A stretch of 64,000 nucleotides of DNA. Source: Umbilicaria muhlenbergii (Eukaryota > Ascomycota > Lecanoromycetes > Umbilicariales > Umbilicariaceae). Each line of letters starts with the position of its first letter. The stretch's first letter is position 1. The translations under genes and the position numbers were made by a program. Positions 1 through 10,724 of this stretch are shown piece by piece. The stretch is taken from contig KK106984.1 of the NCBI GenBank assembly GCA_000611775.1, positions 4,193,341-4,257,340 of the forward strand. Reading direction: 5' to 3'. The notes beneath the pieces were generated by a model, which was not told the origin of the DNA, did no database searches, and worked only from the letters and a program-made list of their open reading frames with translations.

Positions 1-2187
1 TACTCTGGCGGTTCAGTTTCCAAAGCTGTTGGAGATGCTGTGAGGACCAAGACCAAAATACAGAATTACGTAGGGGCGACAGAGATAGGTTGTTTGCCGC
101 AACTCGAAGTTGACCAGGAAGATTGGAGGTATATCGCCATCAACCCCAAATATGGTGCTGAATTTCGCCATCACTCCGATGATCTATATGAGCTTTTTGT
201 AGTCCGAGATAAGGAATTGGAGGCTCATCAACCGACATTCCAAATGTTTCCCGATCTACAGGAATACTCGATGAAAGACCTCTACGCGAAGCACCCAACG
301 AAACATGGCCTCTGGCTGCACAGTGGAAGGGCCGATGATATCATCGTGTACGTTACCGGCGAGAAATTCAACCCAGTCTCTATGGAGCATCTCGTTCAGA
401 GTAGCCCCGAAGTTCGCTCAGCATTAGTGGCCGGTACAGGCCACTTTCAATCCGCATTACTCATCGAGCCTGCGGATAACTCGCACAAGTCTGCAGAAGA
501 AAGGGCGAGGATGATCGAAGCTATATGGCCAGTTGTTGAAACGGCGAACACCGAGTGTCCCGCCCACGCCAAAGTTTCCAAATCCCTGATTTTGTTCACG
601 ACCCCTGAAAAACCAATGTTGCGTGCCGGCAAAGGAACGGTGCAACGGAAAATGACAATTGGGGCTTATGCAAAGGAGCTCGAGGCGCTTTATGCAGACG
701 CAGATACCATCGATGAGTTTGACGCGACTACGAAGATGGACGTCAGTAACCTCGACGCCACCCGCTTATCGATACAGCGTATTGTCGAACACGTCACTTC
801 ATTTCACGGCTTAGGAGTTGACGATGACTTTTTTGCACAAGGCATGGATTCCTTGCAAGTCCTAAATCTAGTCAAACATCTCAAAGCAAGTTTGATCATA
901 GCAAAGGTAGACTCCAATAACCTAGCGCCAAGCACAGTTTACACCAATCCAACCGTATCGAATTTATCCGACGCGGTGTTCGCCTTGAAAGGTCAAGCGC
1001 GAGGCAAAAAGCTCACCGGTGAGAAGGCGAGGATAGAAAAGATGCAAGCAATGTTAACGAAGTACTCGGCCGTCCCAGTTGTTGCTGTGCTGACAGGTTC
1101 GACGGGCACACTGGGATCTTATCTCCTCGAAGCGTTAGCGGCTTCTCAAGAGGTCTCCAGAATCTACTGCCTCAATCGCTCCGCTGACTCAGAAGAAAGA
1201 CAGGCGCGCCTCAACTCGTCCAGAGGACTCTCCACACAGTGGGACAAACAACGCGTCAAGTTTCTAAACTGCGATCTTTCAAAGGACTATTTGGGGTTAG
1301 ATGTTGACGTGTATTCAGAGCTGATCAGCCACGCTACGCTTGTCGTGCACAACGCCTGGCTGGTAGATTTCAATCTTTCTCTTTCCTCATTCGAATCGGT
1401 CCATATCCAAGGCGTGCGCCGCTTGATCGACTTCTCCGCTCGGTCCGTCCACAAAGCCAAGATCTTCTTCGTGTCTAGCATCGCAGCTGTTATGAACTGG
1501 TCCGCCAACCACACCGGGAAGGTTGCCGAGGAGATCATTGACGATTTCACCGTGCCACAAGCTATAGGATACGGAGAGTCGAAGTATGTTGCAGAGAGAT
1601 TGCTGGACACGGCAAGCAGAACATTCGAAACGCCTGTATCCATATGCCGTTTGGGGCAGGTTGCAGGCCCGGTCGGCACTGAGAAGGGAATGTGGAATAC
1701 ACGTGAATGGTTTCCCAGCATAATTGCTAGCTCAAAATACCTTGGGATGATTCCAGAGTCCCTGGGTGCCATGAACACTGTCGATTGGATTCCAATTGAC
1801 ATCGTATCGAAAATACTAGTTGAGCTGGCACTACTGCGTGACAGCTCTCCAGGTTTATCACGGGTGTACCACACCGTCAACCCCCGCACCTCTACCTGGT
1901 CTTCGCTCCTCCCTGCGGTACAACAGAATTTGGGCAACAGTCCGAAGATTGTACCGTTCGCGGCCTGGCTAAAGGCCTTGAAACAGAGCTCTTCGTCTAC
2001 CCAAGACTTGTCGCTCAACCCAGCGATCAAATTACTGGAGTTCTTGGAGAACCTCCAACGCAACGAAGGTCAGTCTACGCCGACCCTTGAGACAGCGGTC
2101 ACGGTAAAGTCGAGTAAGACTTTGGCGCAGCTCGGTCCGGTGCAACCAGAGTGGATGGAGTTGTGGATTAAGCAATGGAACTTCTAG
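1..2187 (+). CDS. NRPS-like adenylation-carrier-thioester reductase enzyme (5' end missing)
   Basis: This is the 3' part of a large multidomain enzyme; the reading frame is open at base 1, so the gene begins upstream of the window. The order is: the last third of an adenylation domain (core NYVGATEIG near base 70 and GRADDIIVYVTGEKFNP near 325-375); a carrier domain with the phosphopantetheine serine in QGMDSLQ at 850-852; and a C-terminal short-chain-dehydrogenase-type thioester reductase with NAD(P)-binding TGSTGTLGS near 1095 and the YGESK catalytic Tyr/Lys at 1570-1584. Family knowledge: such A-T-R proteins activate a carboxylic acid, load it on the carrier and release it reductively as an aldehyde or alcohol, as in alpha-aminoadipate reductase and NRPS-like secondary metabolism enzymes. 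There is no condensation domain in the visible part. The substrate cannot be read from the fragment. It could be a stand-alone carboxylate reductase or a cluster enzyme; the neighbours inside the window do not look like a cluster. Confidence 0.9.
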   Translation, partial: YSGGSVSKAVGDAVRTKTKIQNYVGATEIGCLPQLEVDQEDWRYIAINPKYGAEFRHHSDDLYELFVVRDKELEAHQPTFQMFPDLQEYSMKDLYAKHPTKHGLWLHSGRADDIIVYVTGEKFNPVSMEHLVQSSPEVRSALVAGTGHFQSALLIEPADNSHKSAEERARMIEAIWPVVETANTECPAHAKVSKSLILFTTPEKPMLRAGKGTVQRKMTIGAYAKELEALYADADTIDEFDATTKMDVSNLDATRLSIQRIVEHVTSFHGLGVDDDFFAQGMDSLQVLNLVKHLKASLIIAKVDSNNLAPSTVYTNPTVSNLSDAVFALKGQARGKKLTGEKARIEKMQAMLTKYSAVPVVAVLTGSTGTLGSYLLEALAASQEVSRIYCLNRSADSEERQARLNSSRGLSTQWDKQRVKFLNCDLSKDYLGLDVDVYSELISHATLVVHNAWLVDFNLSLSSFESVHIQGVRRLIDFSARSVHKAKIFFVSSIAAVMNWSANHTGKVAEEIIDDFTVPQAIGYGESKYVAERLLDTASRTFETPVSICRLGQVAGPVGTEKGMWNTREWFPSIIASSKYLGMIPESLGAMNTVDWIPIDIVSKILVELALLRDSSPGLSRVYHTVNPRTSTWSSLLPAVQQNLGNSPKIVPFAAWLKALKQSSSSTQDLSLNPAIKLLEFLENLQRNEGQSTPTLETAVTVKSSKTLAQLGPVQPEWMELWIKQWNF

Positions 2188-2631
2188 ATTGCTTAGGACC
2201 GTTATGCGAGCTGCTAGGTTCCCTACCGTAGTATATGATTGTGTTTTAGACCATTCTTACGGCATATTATACAGTAGCATACTTGCCACTTCTCCTCACA
2301 CTAATCAGGACTGGGTCTAATTACTGCTGGCATTATCTGGTGCAGACGTAGGTTGTTCACCCACAAGTACCGCACTGCCTGCCTCGTAGGGGAATGCAGC
2401 CAAGTTTCCAGCTGCGTGAAAGTCTTCATCCCAACATTTGCATTGGACCTTGGGATGACCCGACCAATGCGAACTAGCGCCCTTGGCGGCGAATCAGGTT
2501 TAGCCTTTCCCGCGAAGCACGAGCACTGCCGCAGCGATAAACACCGACACTGAAGCTGTTCCTCTGAGCTATCTTGCAACCAAGCCTAGTCCCCTCCACA
2601 GTCAAAAGTTATCTCAGCTTGAACAGCCAGT
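2188..2631. other. Intergenic, NRPS-like gene to BAR gene
   Basis: This stretch holds the 3' flank of the reductase gene and the promoter side of the BAR-domain gene. Short open frames on both strands have no coding character that I can recognise, and I see no repeat or RNA gene. Confidence 0.5.
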
Positions 2632-3967
2632 ATGGACAAATTCCAAGCCTTTGGCAAGAACATCACGTATGACTTCCCTCCCGGTAGTACTTGCATGGAC
2701 AAGCATGCCCGCACCACATTCAGCCTACTGCTATCATGCTGACTGGTATCAATGAAGGGCTTCATTCAGCCCTTTCGCAGCGCGGACGCAACAGTATGTC
2801 AAGGAACAGCTTGGCCAAGCCGACGAGAAGGTCTGTTTCCAGATTCTACCTTGTTAAGCTGACTGTCTGCTGTCGTGCTGATAGCTCCGAATTCTTAGAC
2901 TCAGCTGCCCCCCGAGTACGTAGACCTTGAGAAGCGTGTCGACGCCTTGAAGCAGGTCCACCAGAAGCTTCTACAGGTCACGTACGTCAGACCAACATGA
3001 GCTCGTCTTGTCTTCTTCAAGGGCACTCCACTGACAGTCAGGTAGCTCGCAATACTCCAACGAAGCCTATGACTACCCTCCCAACATCCGCGAATCCTTC
3101 AATGACCTCGGACGTACCATCAGCGAGAAAGTCCACCTTCTCTCCAGCGCTACATCGCCGTCGGAAGCCCAAGCAGCCTTCACCGCTCCACCCTCCGCCA
3201 AACCCCAACCGAAGACCTTCAACCATGCCATTGCCCGTGCCTCTCTGGCCGGCTCTCAACTCCTTACGCAACACAATCCCGACGCTGGCGAAGACCCGTT
3301 TGCGACCGCTCTCGAGAAATATGCGCTTGCGTCGGAGAAGGTCGGCGAGGCACGGTTGGCGCAGGATGCGCAGATCCAGAGTCGCTTCTTGTCCGGATGG
3401 AACACCACTCTAAATACGAACCTCATGTTTGCGACAAGGGCGAGACGTCAAGTGGAGAATGCGAGACTAAATCTTGACGCTACGAAGGCGAAAGCCAAAG
3501 GGAGTGTAGCAAGGGGGATGAATCCGGATGACGAGAGCATTGACGAGGAGGCGAGGGCTCAGGTAGAGCAGAAGGAAGATGAGTTTGTGGCGCAGACCGA
3601 GGAGGCTGTTGGTGTGATGAAGAATGTGAGCCACTTCGCCTCATGAAGGTCCCAATAGAAATATGGGCAGCGGGTGCTGATCAGCTATGCCTACAGGTCC
3701 TGGATACTCCAGAGCCTCTACGTAACCTTGCGGACTTGATTGCGGCACAGCTCGAATTCCATAAGAAGGCTTATGAGATCCTGAGCGAATTGGCTCCCGT
3801 TGTGGATGGCTTGCAGGTCGAGCAGGAGGTGCGTCGTCATGAGTCTTTCACATCTTGATACTACTCGAGGAGGATTGGAGCCAGCGAGGGTCATGTATGC
3901 CTTTGAGCATTGCTGATATGAAAACCTGTCACAGGCTAGCTACCGGAAGAACCGCGACGGTGCATGA
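2632..3967 (+). CDS. BAR-domain protein (Gvp36-like)
   Basis: Six exons, 2632-2666, 2758-2830, 2899-2981, 3046-3625, 3697-3828 and 3935-3967, join to a 311-residue protein with every junction in frame. It starts MDKFQAFGKNIT and ends with a short basic tail RKNRDGA. The protein is mostly alpha-helical and charged, with the KRVDALKQVHQKLLQVT helix, a variable loop rich in Ser/Ala/Pro, and the C-terminal block LADLIAAQLEFHKKAYEIL, which is typical of fungal BAR proteins. Family knowledge: BAR dimers bind curved membranes, and Gvp36 acts at Golgi and endocytic membranes. The small first exons explain why simple frame searches see only fragments. There is no SH3 domain, so this is not an Rvs167/endophilin-type protein. 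The family call is firm; the exact orthologue is inferred. Confidence 0.88.
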
Positions 3968-4510
3968 ACCTCTAGCCGAGAGACTATCTCCCGAGGGATC
4001 TCCTCCTGCATAAGATGTCTGGGAGAGAAACGTATCATTATCACTACCGTGTCAGGGTGTATTTGCATGCCTCTGAAGTTGTTCAATGGAGTTTGTGAGG
4101 CGATTGTACGTTCCGGCTGCAACTGTATCAGTACTCGTACTGAACTAGGAATCTTTCTTGTCGTCACGATTAACTGGTGAGGGGCATTAGCCTTCCGCTG
4201 GTGCAGAGCAATCGTAGATCACTTGGCAAACGTCTTGATTGAAAACCTGAATTCCGTACACTTTGAATCCCTCGAGTCCATGCCCGCATCTGGGGTTTTT
4301 CATCCTAGCAGACCACGTCTTTTTTGAAAACAATCGCCCCGCCTACAATGCATTCCCAAAGCGCGACTATCACTGAGGCGTAAATATATCCACCCGTCTT
4401 TGATACCCAACTACTACACACCATTCCCCCTTCCACTTGCCAACCATTCCCAATCATAAAGCATCCCTCATCCTCATCACCATCTCTAAATTTCTACTTT
4501 ATCACCCACA
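3968..4510. other. Intergenic, BAR gene to EXPERA gene
   Basis: About 540 bases with no recognisable gene. The last 120 bases before the EXPERA start are rich in C, T and A, as is common for fungal 5' leaders. Nothing else stands out. Confidence 0.5.
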
Positions 4511-5502
4511 ATGCCCTCCTCCACCCGTAAAGGCGCCCTTGCCGGTACTACTACCGCCTCCCCCTCCGCCGCCCCTCGCCGGGCTCCCACCCCCATCTGG
4601 ACGCGCAAACTGGATCTCCTGTACCTGGTTTTCTTCCTTGTTCACATCCCCACTATACTCTGTACATTTCCCCCTCTCCTCTCCTTTTCTCTCCCCATTC
4701 ATCCTATTCTCTCCCCATCCCATTCTCTCCCCATTCCATCCTCCCCTCCCCTCTTTCCCGTCCCACCCCACCCCTCCCCACCCAAACCCCCAGTCGTCGA
4801 CCTCTACACCATCTACCCCCCGCAACTACAGTTCCAATTCATGACCGACCTGCGCGCCCACTACATCTCCACCTACAAAGACCAATTCTCGATCCATCCG
4901 CCCGCGTGGTTTGGCGCGTACATGTGGATGGAAGCGGTCTACCATCTGCCAGTGAGTGTGTGGGCGGTGGTGGGGGGGGCGCTGGTGCGCGGTAAATATT
5001 CCCCCCCTTCTTCCGCTCCCTGTGCACCCCTTTCCATCTCCCTAAATACGAAAACATCGGGGCCAAAATTATTGTGGATGGGACGTGGTCATGAAGACGG
5101 GATTTCGTGAGGAATTTGCATGTATGCATGTATGCATTCGTTCACTTGTTAGTTTGTTGCTTACGCTGGGGTTTGGGGGGGTGCGGTTTGTTAGATGACC
5201 CACTCATCCCCCTCCACCTGCTCGTCTTCGCCGTCCAAACTGCTATCACGACTCTGACCTGTGTGGCGGATATGGTGTCGTGGACGGCGGTGTCGTGGGA
5301 GGAGAAGCGCGCGTTGGGGTGGCTGTATGGGCCGTATTTGGCGCTTTGTAAGTCTTTCTTTCTGCATTGGTTTGTGGTGTTAGATGGGGCTTGGGTTGGA
5401 GGTTGGAGTTGAAGCTTTTGCTAACGCCGGTGGGGTGGGGAAGCGGTTTTGATGGGCGTGGATTGTTTTGGGAGGGTGAGGGAGAGGCTTAGGGGGGTTT
5501 GA
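4511..5502 (+). CDS. EXPERA-domain membrane protein (EBP/TMEM97-like)
   Basis: Four exons, 4511-4661, 4794-4991, 5195-5347 and 5444-5502, give a 186-residue protein with all junctions in frame. After a Ser/Ala/Thr-rich N-terminus there are four hydrophobic segments: LDLLYLVFFLVHIPTILF; the AYMWMEAVYHLPVSVWAVVG segment; LIPLHLLVFAVQTAITTLTC; and a last segment LYGPYLALSVLMGVDC. The acidic residues in the second and fourth segments and the ending MGVDCFGRVRERLRG fit the EXPERA family (emopamil-binding protein, TMEM97/sigma-2 receptor, TM6SF). Family knowledge places such proteins in the ER, as sterol isomerases or sterol-binding chaperones. This protein is short, so the TMEM97-like branch is more likely than EBP. 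Intron 1 is almost purely pyrimidine, and the coding strand turns from C-rich to G-rich along the gene. Confidence 0.85.
4662..4793 (+). repeat. Pyrimidine-only intron with CTCTCCCCATTC-like repeats
   Basis: Intron 1 of the EXPERA gene is nearly all C and T and contains several imperfect copies of TCTCTCCCCATTC or TCTCCCCATCC between about 4680 and 4740. It looks like slippage expansion of a polypyrimidine tract next to a normal CCCCCAG acceptor. Confidence 0.7.
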
Positions 5503-5854
5503 AAGGGAGGGGGAGCGCGTGGGCTGGGATGGGATGGGGTGGGTAAGGGCATGTGGTGGAGGGATGTGATGGGAGGAGTGGTGCTGCGCTTAAGGTCTGC
5601 TATGAAGAAGGGGTAAAAGCAGGGTTGTGAACTCAGCGAGTGGAGTTGACGGAAATGGTATAGAGCGCGGCGTAAGCTATCATGATAGTTATTCGTTTTC
5701 ATACTCCATATCATCATCGAGGGCTAGGTATCATGAGTATCCCCTATCGTAAAAGCACCATAAACATCCCCGCTTCTCGCAGGAGCCAAACCAAACCATT
5801 CGCTCAACGCCCTGAACGTCCAGCTCAAACACCCTCCGCGCAACCATCAATTAA
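5503..5854. other. Intergenic between convergent genes
   Basis: This short interval separates the stop of the EXPERA gene from the stop of the gamma-tubulin complex gene on the other strand. It begins G-rich and becomes mixed. No gene is seen. Confidence 0.5.
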
Positions 5855-8817
5855 TCACGCCAAACCACCCCTCAACCCCGCATCTTCCCCCCTCTCACTC
5901 GCCGTACTCAACTGCGCGCACAACCTCGACAGCGCCACCGTCTCCGTCGCAGCATAGTAATCCAAGGCATCCAGCAAGATCCTCAAGTGGCGATTAAAAT
6001 TATCTTCGTATTTCTGCATCGTGTCTTCCATCTTGGCGAGGCGTGAAGGGTCGAAAGTCTTCAAGGCGTCCGGGACGGGGTGCTTGGAGGTGGATTGGGA
6101 GAGGAGGTAGGCTTCTGCGGCCTTGGAGCCAGCGAGGTCGGCGTCGGCGGAAAAGAGGGTGCGGGAGAGGGTGGCAGTGTAGGTGGCGAAGAGCTGGCAG
6201 ACGGAGGTGAGTTTGGAGTGGATCTGGTGGTGCGATTAGTAGATGGTTTTGCTGTGGCTCTTAGAACTCTTAAAACTCTTAAGGTATTCAGAGTACTTAG
6301 GGCACTTAGAGCGCAAAGAGTATGGCCTCGGATTAGTACTCACTCGTAATAGTTTGGAGTTCGTAAGCATGCACTCTTTCAGACAAGTGTCTAAAAAGTC
6401 CACATGATCTTGCATCAGCTCGTCGACAGTCCTGTTAACCTGCTGCGGTCCCGCTCTTGCATCCTTGCCGTCTTCGTCGTTACCATTGACTCTGGCCATG
6501 AGGTTCTGCCAATTAGGTTCGATGACTTCGGCGGTGCAAAAATAAGTGAGCTGTTGAACGAAAACCAACATCCTCGCCCGCAGCGTCCACGCTCTTCGCT
6601 TCCACATCTCGATTTTTGGGTTCGAACTCCGATGCGTCCAGCTCAGGATCTTGTTGTGATCTTCCCAGCTGCTCACTATCAGGCCTTCGAGATGCCGCAA
6701 GGATAGAAGGTATCGGAAGAGTAGTTGATATCGTAGCACCGTTTTGCGGCTAATAACGAGCGACAGTGGGAATGGAACAGAGTAGTCAAGTTCTAGAGCG
6801 TCGAAACCAATGATGTTCTTATCTTCCTCGGTCGAAGTCTGCGTAGCTGGTGTCTGATATCTCTCCATACTGCCGTCGGGGGCGTCTTGATCAATCCCCG
6901 ACACGCTCACGACGCGCATCAGCCATTTTGTTAATCCTATTTCGTTCATTTGCACTTTGACATCCTCTTTGAAGGGATCCTGTGCAGCCACGCTACCAGG
7001 CTGCCGCAATGCCAGATCCAATAGCGATTGCAGCTTCCCAACATTGACCCCTTTGGCAGGCTTCTTGAGCTCGGATGCGCTCAGGTCGAGAAAGTAGGAG
7101 AAAAAGTCCGACCGATCAAGGAAGAAATAGTGTTTCAGTGAGCGCAAGCGGTCGGGTAGAGCATGGGTTGTAAGGAGAAGATTGAGCAAGGAGGAGTTTG
7201 CATAAGCATAAGCACCATTGACGTTATCCAGAAACCGGGGATCGTCAAACGACTTGGGCACCTCTTTGACCTCTTTACTGATATCCACTCCTCCGCACTC
7301 ACGAACGACATTGAGATACTTTCCTGCCAGCAGCACTTTGTCCTTGACAGCTTCCAGTTGGGGAGGAACGTCAGTGTCACGAATGGTATACCGTTTTTCC
7401 CAGTACTCGTCCGTATAATCTTCTTCTAACCTCTCCCTCTTAATGCTCTTTTGCTCCTTGATAAGGAACTCAGCATGTGGATCTTTAATTCCCCCATGGT
7501 GTAGCCATTCATTCAGCATAGTCATATACGGGCGACTCGCATCCCGTAGTAGATTCTGAAGAATTGTCCTTGCAGCAGGGTCGCCAGACATGAATGAAAG
7601 ACGCTCGGTCAACAAGCGCAGGACATTTCCGCCTTTGCAGATCTTCTTCGACATTCCCCCTGGTGCGAGATCGCCGCCTTCTCGCAGCTGCTCGAGGATG
7701 TTGTCGACATCGTCAAAATCATCAACTGAATCATCGAGATCCTCCTCCAGCATAGAGTTCTTTCGTAGGATTTCTTGGGCTAGGGTGTAAAGTTGAAACA
7801 GCATGTGGCTTGTAGGTAGGGTATGCAAATGTAGTACATGAAGCGTGAACGAAGAATTCGTGAGCAGCTGATGTTCGAGTTGTGCAATAAGTACAAGATA
7901 GTCTTTCAATAACTTGCGGATGGAAGCGCATAATGCATGATTAACGGCGCCGAATTCTTCCCGGCTCTGTACCTCTACGAATGCTTCAATAGCACTGAAG
8001 TGTGTTGCCATCTTTAGCATCGTGGTAGTCAGATCTCGTAAGCTAGGATCCAGCCCTGGTGACAATTGAAATCCTGGTCCTGCCAGGCGGTCCTTTTCAT
8101 TTGATGGATTGTAGGTGTCAACGAATCGAATGTATTGCCCTTCATAGCCCATGAATACAAATAGCAGGTCTTCCAGAATAACAGTCTCTTGAACATCAGA
8201 TGTCAGATTCTTGAGCGGTTCAGGCTCCAATGCTTCAGGTATCAACGATGCTGACGGCGGTATTGAGATACGGGAAGCTAATGGCGCAGATGTATGTGGT
8301 ATTAAAGAAACTTGCGGGCTCCATGGCGCTACAAACCAAATCATCAGCATCTATGCTCATCATATCTGGGGTTCACCAGGACCAGAAATAACTGACGTCT
8401 TGGTTCCTTTTCCTTCTTCGACGGCGATACACGCCTGCCAGTAACTCGACTATCAGTCCTTGTGGGATCATCTTCCTTGGAGGACCATTGGCGGTCTTCA
8501 TTACTGTTCCCCTTCGGCCGTCTTTCAGGGCTTCTTATTCGAACCTGAAGCGTGTCTTTCGTAGTGATGTGTGTCCTCTCCGTGCGTCGTTCCCTAGTCC
8601 CTCCAATTGACCCGCTAGCTTTATGGACCCCCGGTGCAGCTCTTCTTGATCCTGATCCCGCGTTACTTGCTGAGTCCTGAGGAAATAACTCGCCCCGCGA
8701 GTCTGGTCGCTCTTTCGTATCAGCGCGAGCGGAGGGTGCGCGGGGTTTTGCGCCGGAGGTCGCTGCGGTCCGTCTTTCACTGTAGGCGGCGCTGCGAGCA
8801 TTGCCAGCGCTGGACAT
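5855..8817 (-). CDS. SPC97: Gamma-tubulin complex component 2 (GCP2/Spc97)
   Basis: On the minus strand, exons 8397-8817, 6344-8328 and 5855-6223 join to 924 residues, all in frame. The N-terminal 140 residues are basic, Ser/Arg-rich and probably disordered. The GRIP1-type region begins with QETVILEDLLFVFMGYEGQY, and the C-terminal GRIP2 region includes the block ending LLRIHSKLTSVCQLFATY across the last intron. Family knowledge: GCP2 pairs with GCP3 to bind gamma-tubulin and nucleate microtubules at spindle pole bodies. The block before the C-terminus (a Lys/Leu-rich helix followed by SVC) resembles GCP2 more than GCP3, so I call Spc97. The first intron has an uncommon but acceptable GTCAGT donor and a TGCTGATGA branch site. 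The gene is divergent from the proteasome gene, with 318 bases between the starts. Confidence 0.9.
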
Positions 8818-9135
8818 GACAACAATTCATCCAGTCATTCGCGGTTGTCTTCGAGTGCTTTTCATGAGTCATAACATGTCATAAACATCTCCGGCGCGAA
8901 TCCACACGCGTTGTGCCAGAAGTAGACTAGCGCCTCAAGCTGCTCAGCTCGTTGCGTAGACCTGGATACTGTACATCAAGACTACAGCTCAAGCTTCAGA
9001 CATTTCACACTTTCGAGGACCTATCATTCATCAGCTACCCCCTAGTGAAGGTGTACTTTAGCTCTAGCAGGTGGTCAAGCTCTCTGTCGCCGTTTCTCTC
9101 ACTCCCCGAATTACAACAAGCAGGTGCTTTCCAAG
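8818..9135. promoter_or_regulatory. Divergent promoter interval, SPC97 / PUP2
   Basis: These 318 bases separate the start codons of two divergently transcribed genes, so the promoters of both should lie here. The end nearest PUP2 is rich in CT and CA. I did not recognise a specific operator such as a proteasome control element. Confidence 0.5.
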
Positions 9136-10109
9136 ATGTTTATTGCCAGATCAGAATATGGTGAGCTTCTAGGACGTCCCTGTAATTTTGATACTTGTAC
9201 TAAGTGCAGCTCATAGACCGTGGCATTAAGTGTGTTATTCCCGCAGACTTGAGAAGGTCCCAGGGCTAAAGACAGGACTCTAGCACCTTCTCCCCAGAAG
9301 GGCGTCTGTTCCAAGTCGAATACTCCCTCGAAGCGATCAAGCTTGGCTCAACAGCAATAGGTGTATGTTCTGCAGCCTCTACAGCAGCATCACAGACTCA
9401 CATATACATTTTCAGGTCGCAACAGGCGAAGGCGTCATCCTGGGCGTCGAGAAGCGCGTAACATCCACCCTCCTCGAAACCTCCAGCGTCGAGAAAATCG
9501 TCGAAATAGACCGTCACATCGGTTGTGCAATGTCAGGGCTACAAGCAGATGCAAGGTCAATGATTGAACATGCACGAGTCGAGAGTCAAAACCATGCTTT
9601 CCATTACAACGAGCCGCTAAGAGTGGAGAGCTGTACACAGGCGATCTGCGATCTAGCATTGAGATTCGGGGAGGGAGCGGAGGGAGAGGAGAGTATCATG
9701 AGCAGACCATTCGGAGTGGCGCTGCTGATAGCTGGGATTGATGAGGACGGACCACAACTGTACAAATCATCGATACCTCGAAGGCGAAATTGCCATCTAG
9801 TTCGCCTTAGATCCTATGCTGACGATACACAGATATCACGCCGAGCCATCAGGGACATTCTATCGCTACGACGCCAAAGCCATCGGCTCCGGGTCGGAAG
9901 GCGCACAAGCCGAACTTCAGAACGAATTCCACAAATCCCTCACCCTCTTGGAAGCGGAGACCTTGGTGCTGAAGACGCTGAAGCAGGTCATGGAAGAGAA
10001 GCTGGATTCGAAGAACGTGCAGCTTGCGAGCGTCACAAGGGAGAAAGGGTTCAGAATCTACAGTGATCCGGAAATGGCGGAAGTGGTCAGTAGGTTACCT
10101 ACAAATTGA
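9136..10109 (+). CDS. PUP2: 20S proteasome subunit alpha type 5
   Basis: Five exons, 9136-9160, 9217-9229, 9284-9362, 9416-9759 and 9833-10109, encode 245 residues in frame. The N-terminus [20 protein letters not shown] followed by [14 protein letters not shown] is the conserved alpha-subunit signature, and [16 protein letters not shown] marks alpha5. Alpha subunits are non-catalytic; they form the outer rings of the 20S core and the gate for substrates. Length matches the family (about 245-260). Exon 2 is only 13 bases long. The intron before the last exon starts GTACAA. The gene ends 81 bases from the stop of the convergent coiled-coil gene. Confidence 0.95.
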
Positions 10110-10190
10110 GGAGTTGGGACTGTTATACCTACCTTAGATCTCGCGCGGGCATAGCCGGTGTTATACTTCTCGGAGTGTGATGGCGTTCTT

Positions 10191-10724
10191 TCAACCTGCC
10201 CAGTCGAATGTTCGTGAGCCATGTGATGTGTTAAACGTGGTGCTACTGGGAGTACCTTTCATGCCGCGATTCCCACCCACTTCCAACCCGTCGAAGCCCG
10301 TCACGATCACATCGATACTTTCGGCGCTCTTAATCCTCTCCAGTCTCTCCAATTCACGAACCTATCCATCTCCACATCAGCTTGCCCCCCAATCACCAAC
10401 AGCACTACTCACCTCCTTCTCAAGAAACATCTTCTCCTCCAACAGCTCACCCATAGCCCTCTCTTCCTGCCTCATCGCCGTCTGCGCTCCACTCCTCCGC
10501 CTCTTCGCCAACTGCTTCACCAAACACTCCCCCGCCTTCTGCAGCTCCAAACTCACAAGCCGGCGCTCGGCGTCGTCGAGCTGCGACATTCCTTGATCGT
10601 ATCGCACTCTGCACATTTCATAATCATCCTGAATATCTTGCAGCCGGAGTAATTTCGCATCTTTATCGCGGGTATGTGCGGGATCTGGCAGGGTAGAATC
10701 CGCACGTGTACGTGGCGCGTTCAT
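10191..10724 (-). CDS. Small coiled-coil protein of unknown function
   Basis: Exons 10413-10724 and 10191-10361 on the minus strand join to 160 residues. A frame read without splicing stops at 10377, but a perfect GTGAGT donor after the LEKE codons and a GGATAG acceptor open a second exon of 56 codons plus the stop. The joined protein continues the heptad-like helix (EKMFLEKE then VRELERLERIKS) and ends in a Gly/Ser/Thr-rich tail closing with FDWAG. The N-terminal half is also charged and helical with a KRRR basic patch. I do not recognise the family. It could be a small kinetochore, vesicle-tether or chromatin adaptor protein, but that is only suggested by the coiled coil. The continuity of the helix across the junction supports the splice. 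Confidence 0.72.

Noticed and set aside
1287-2063. Long minus-strand open frame of 258 codons
   Set aside because: It lies antisense to the thioester reductase domain, which has clear motifs; the antisense frame has no recognisable protein features.
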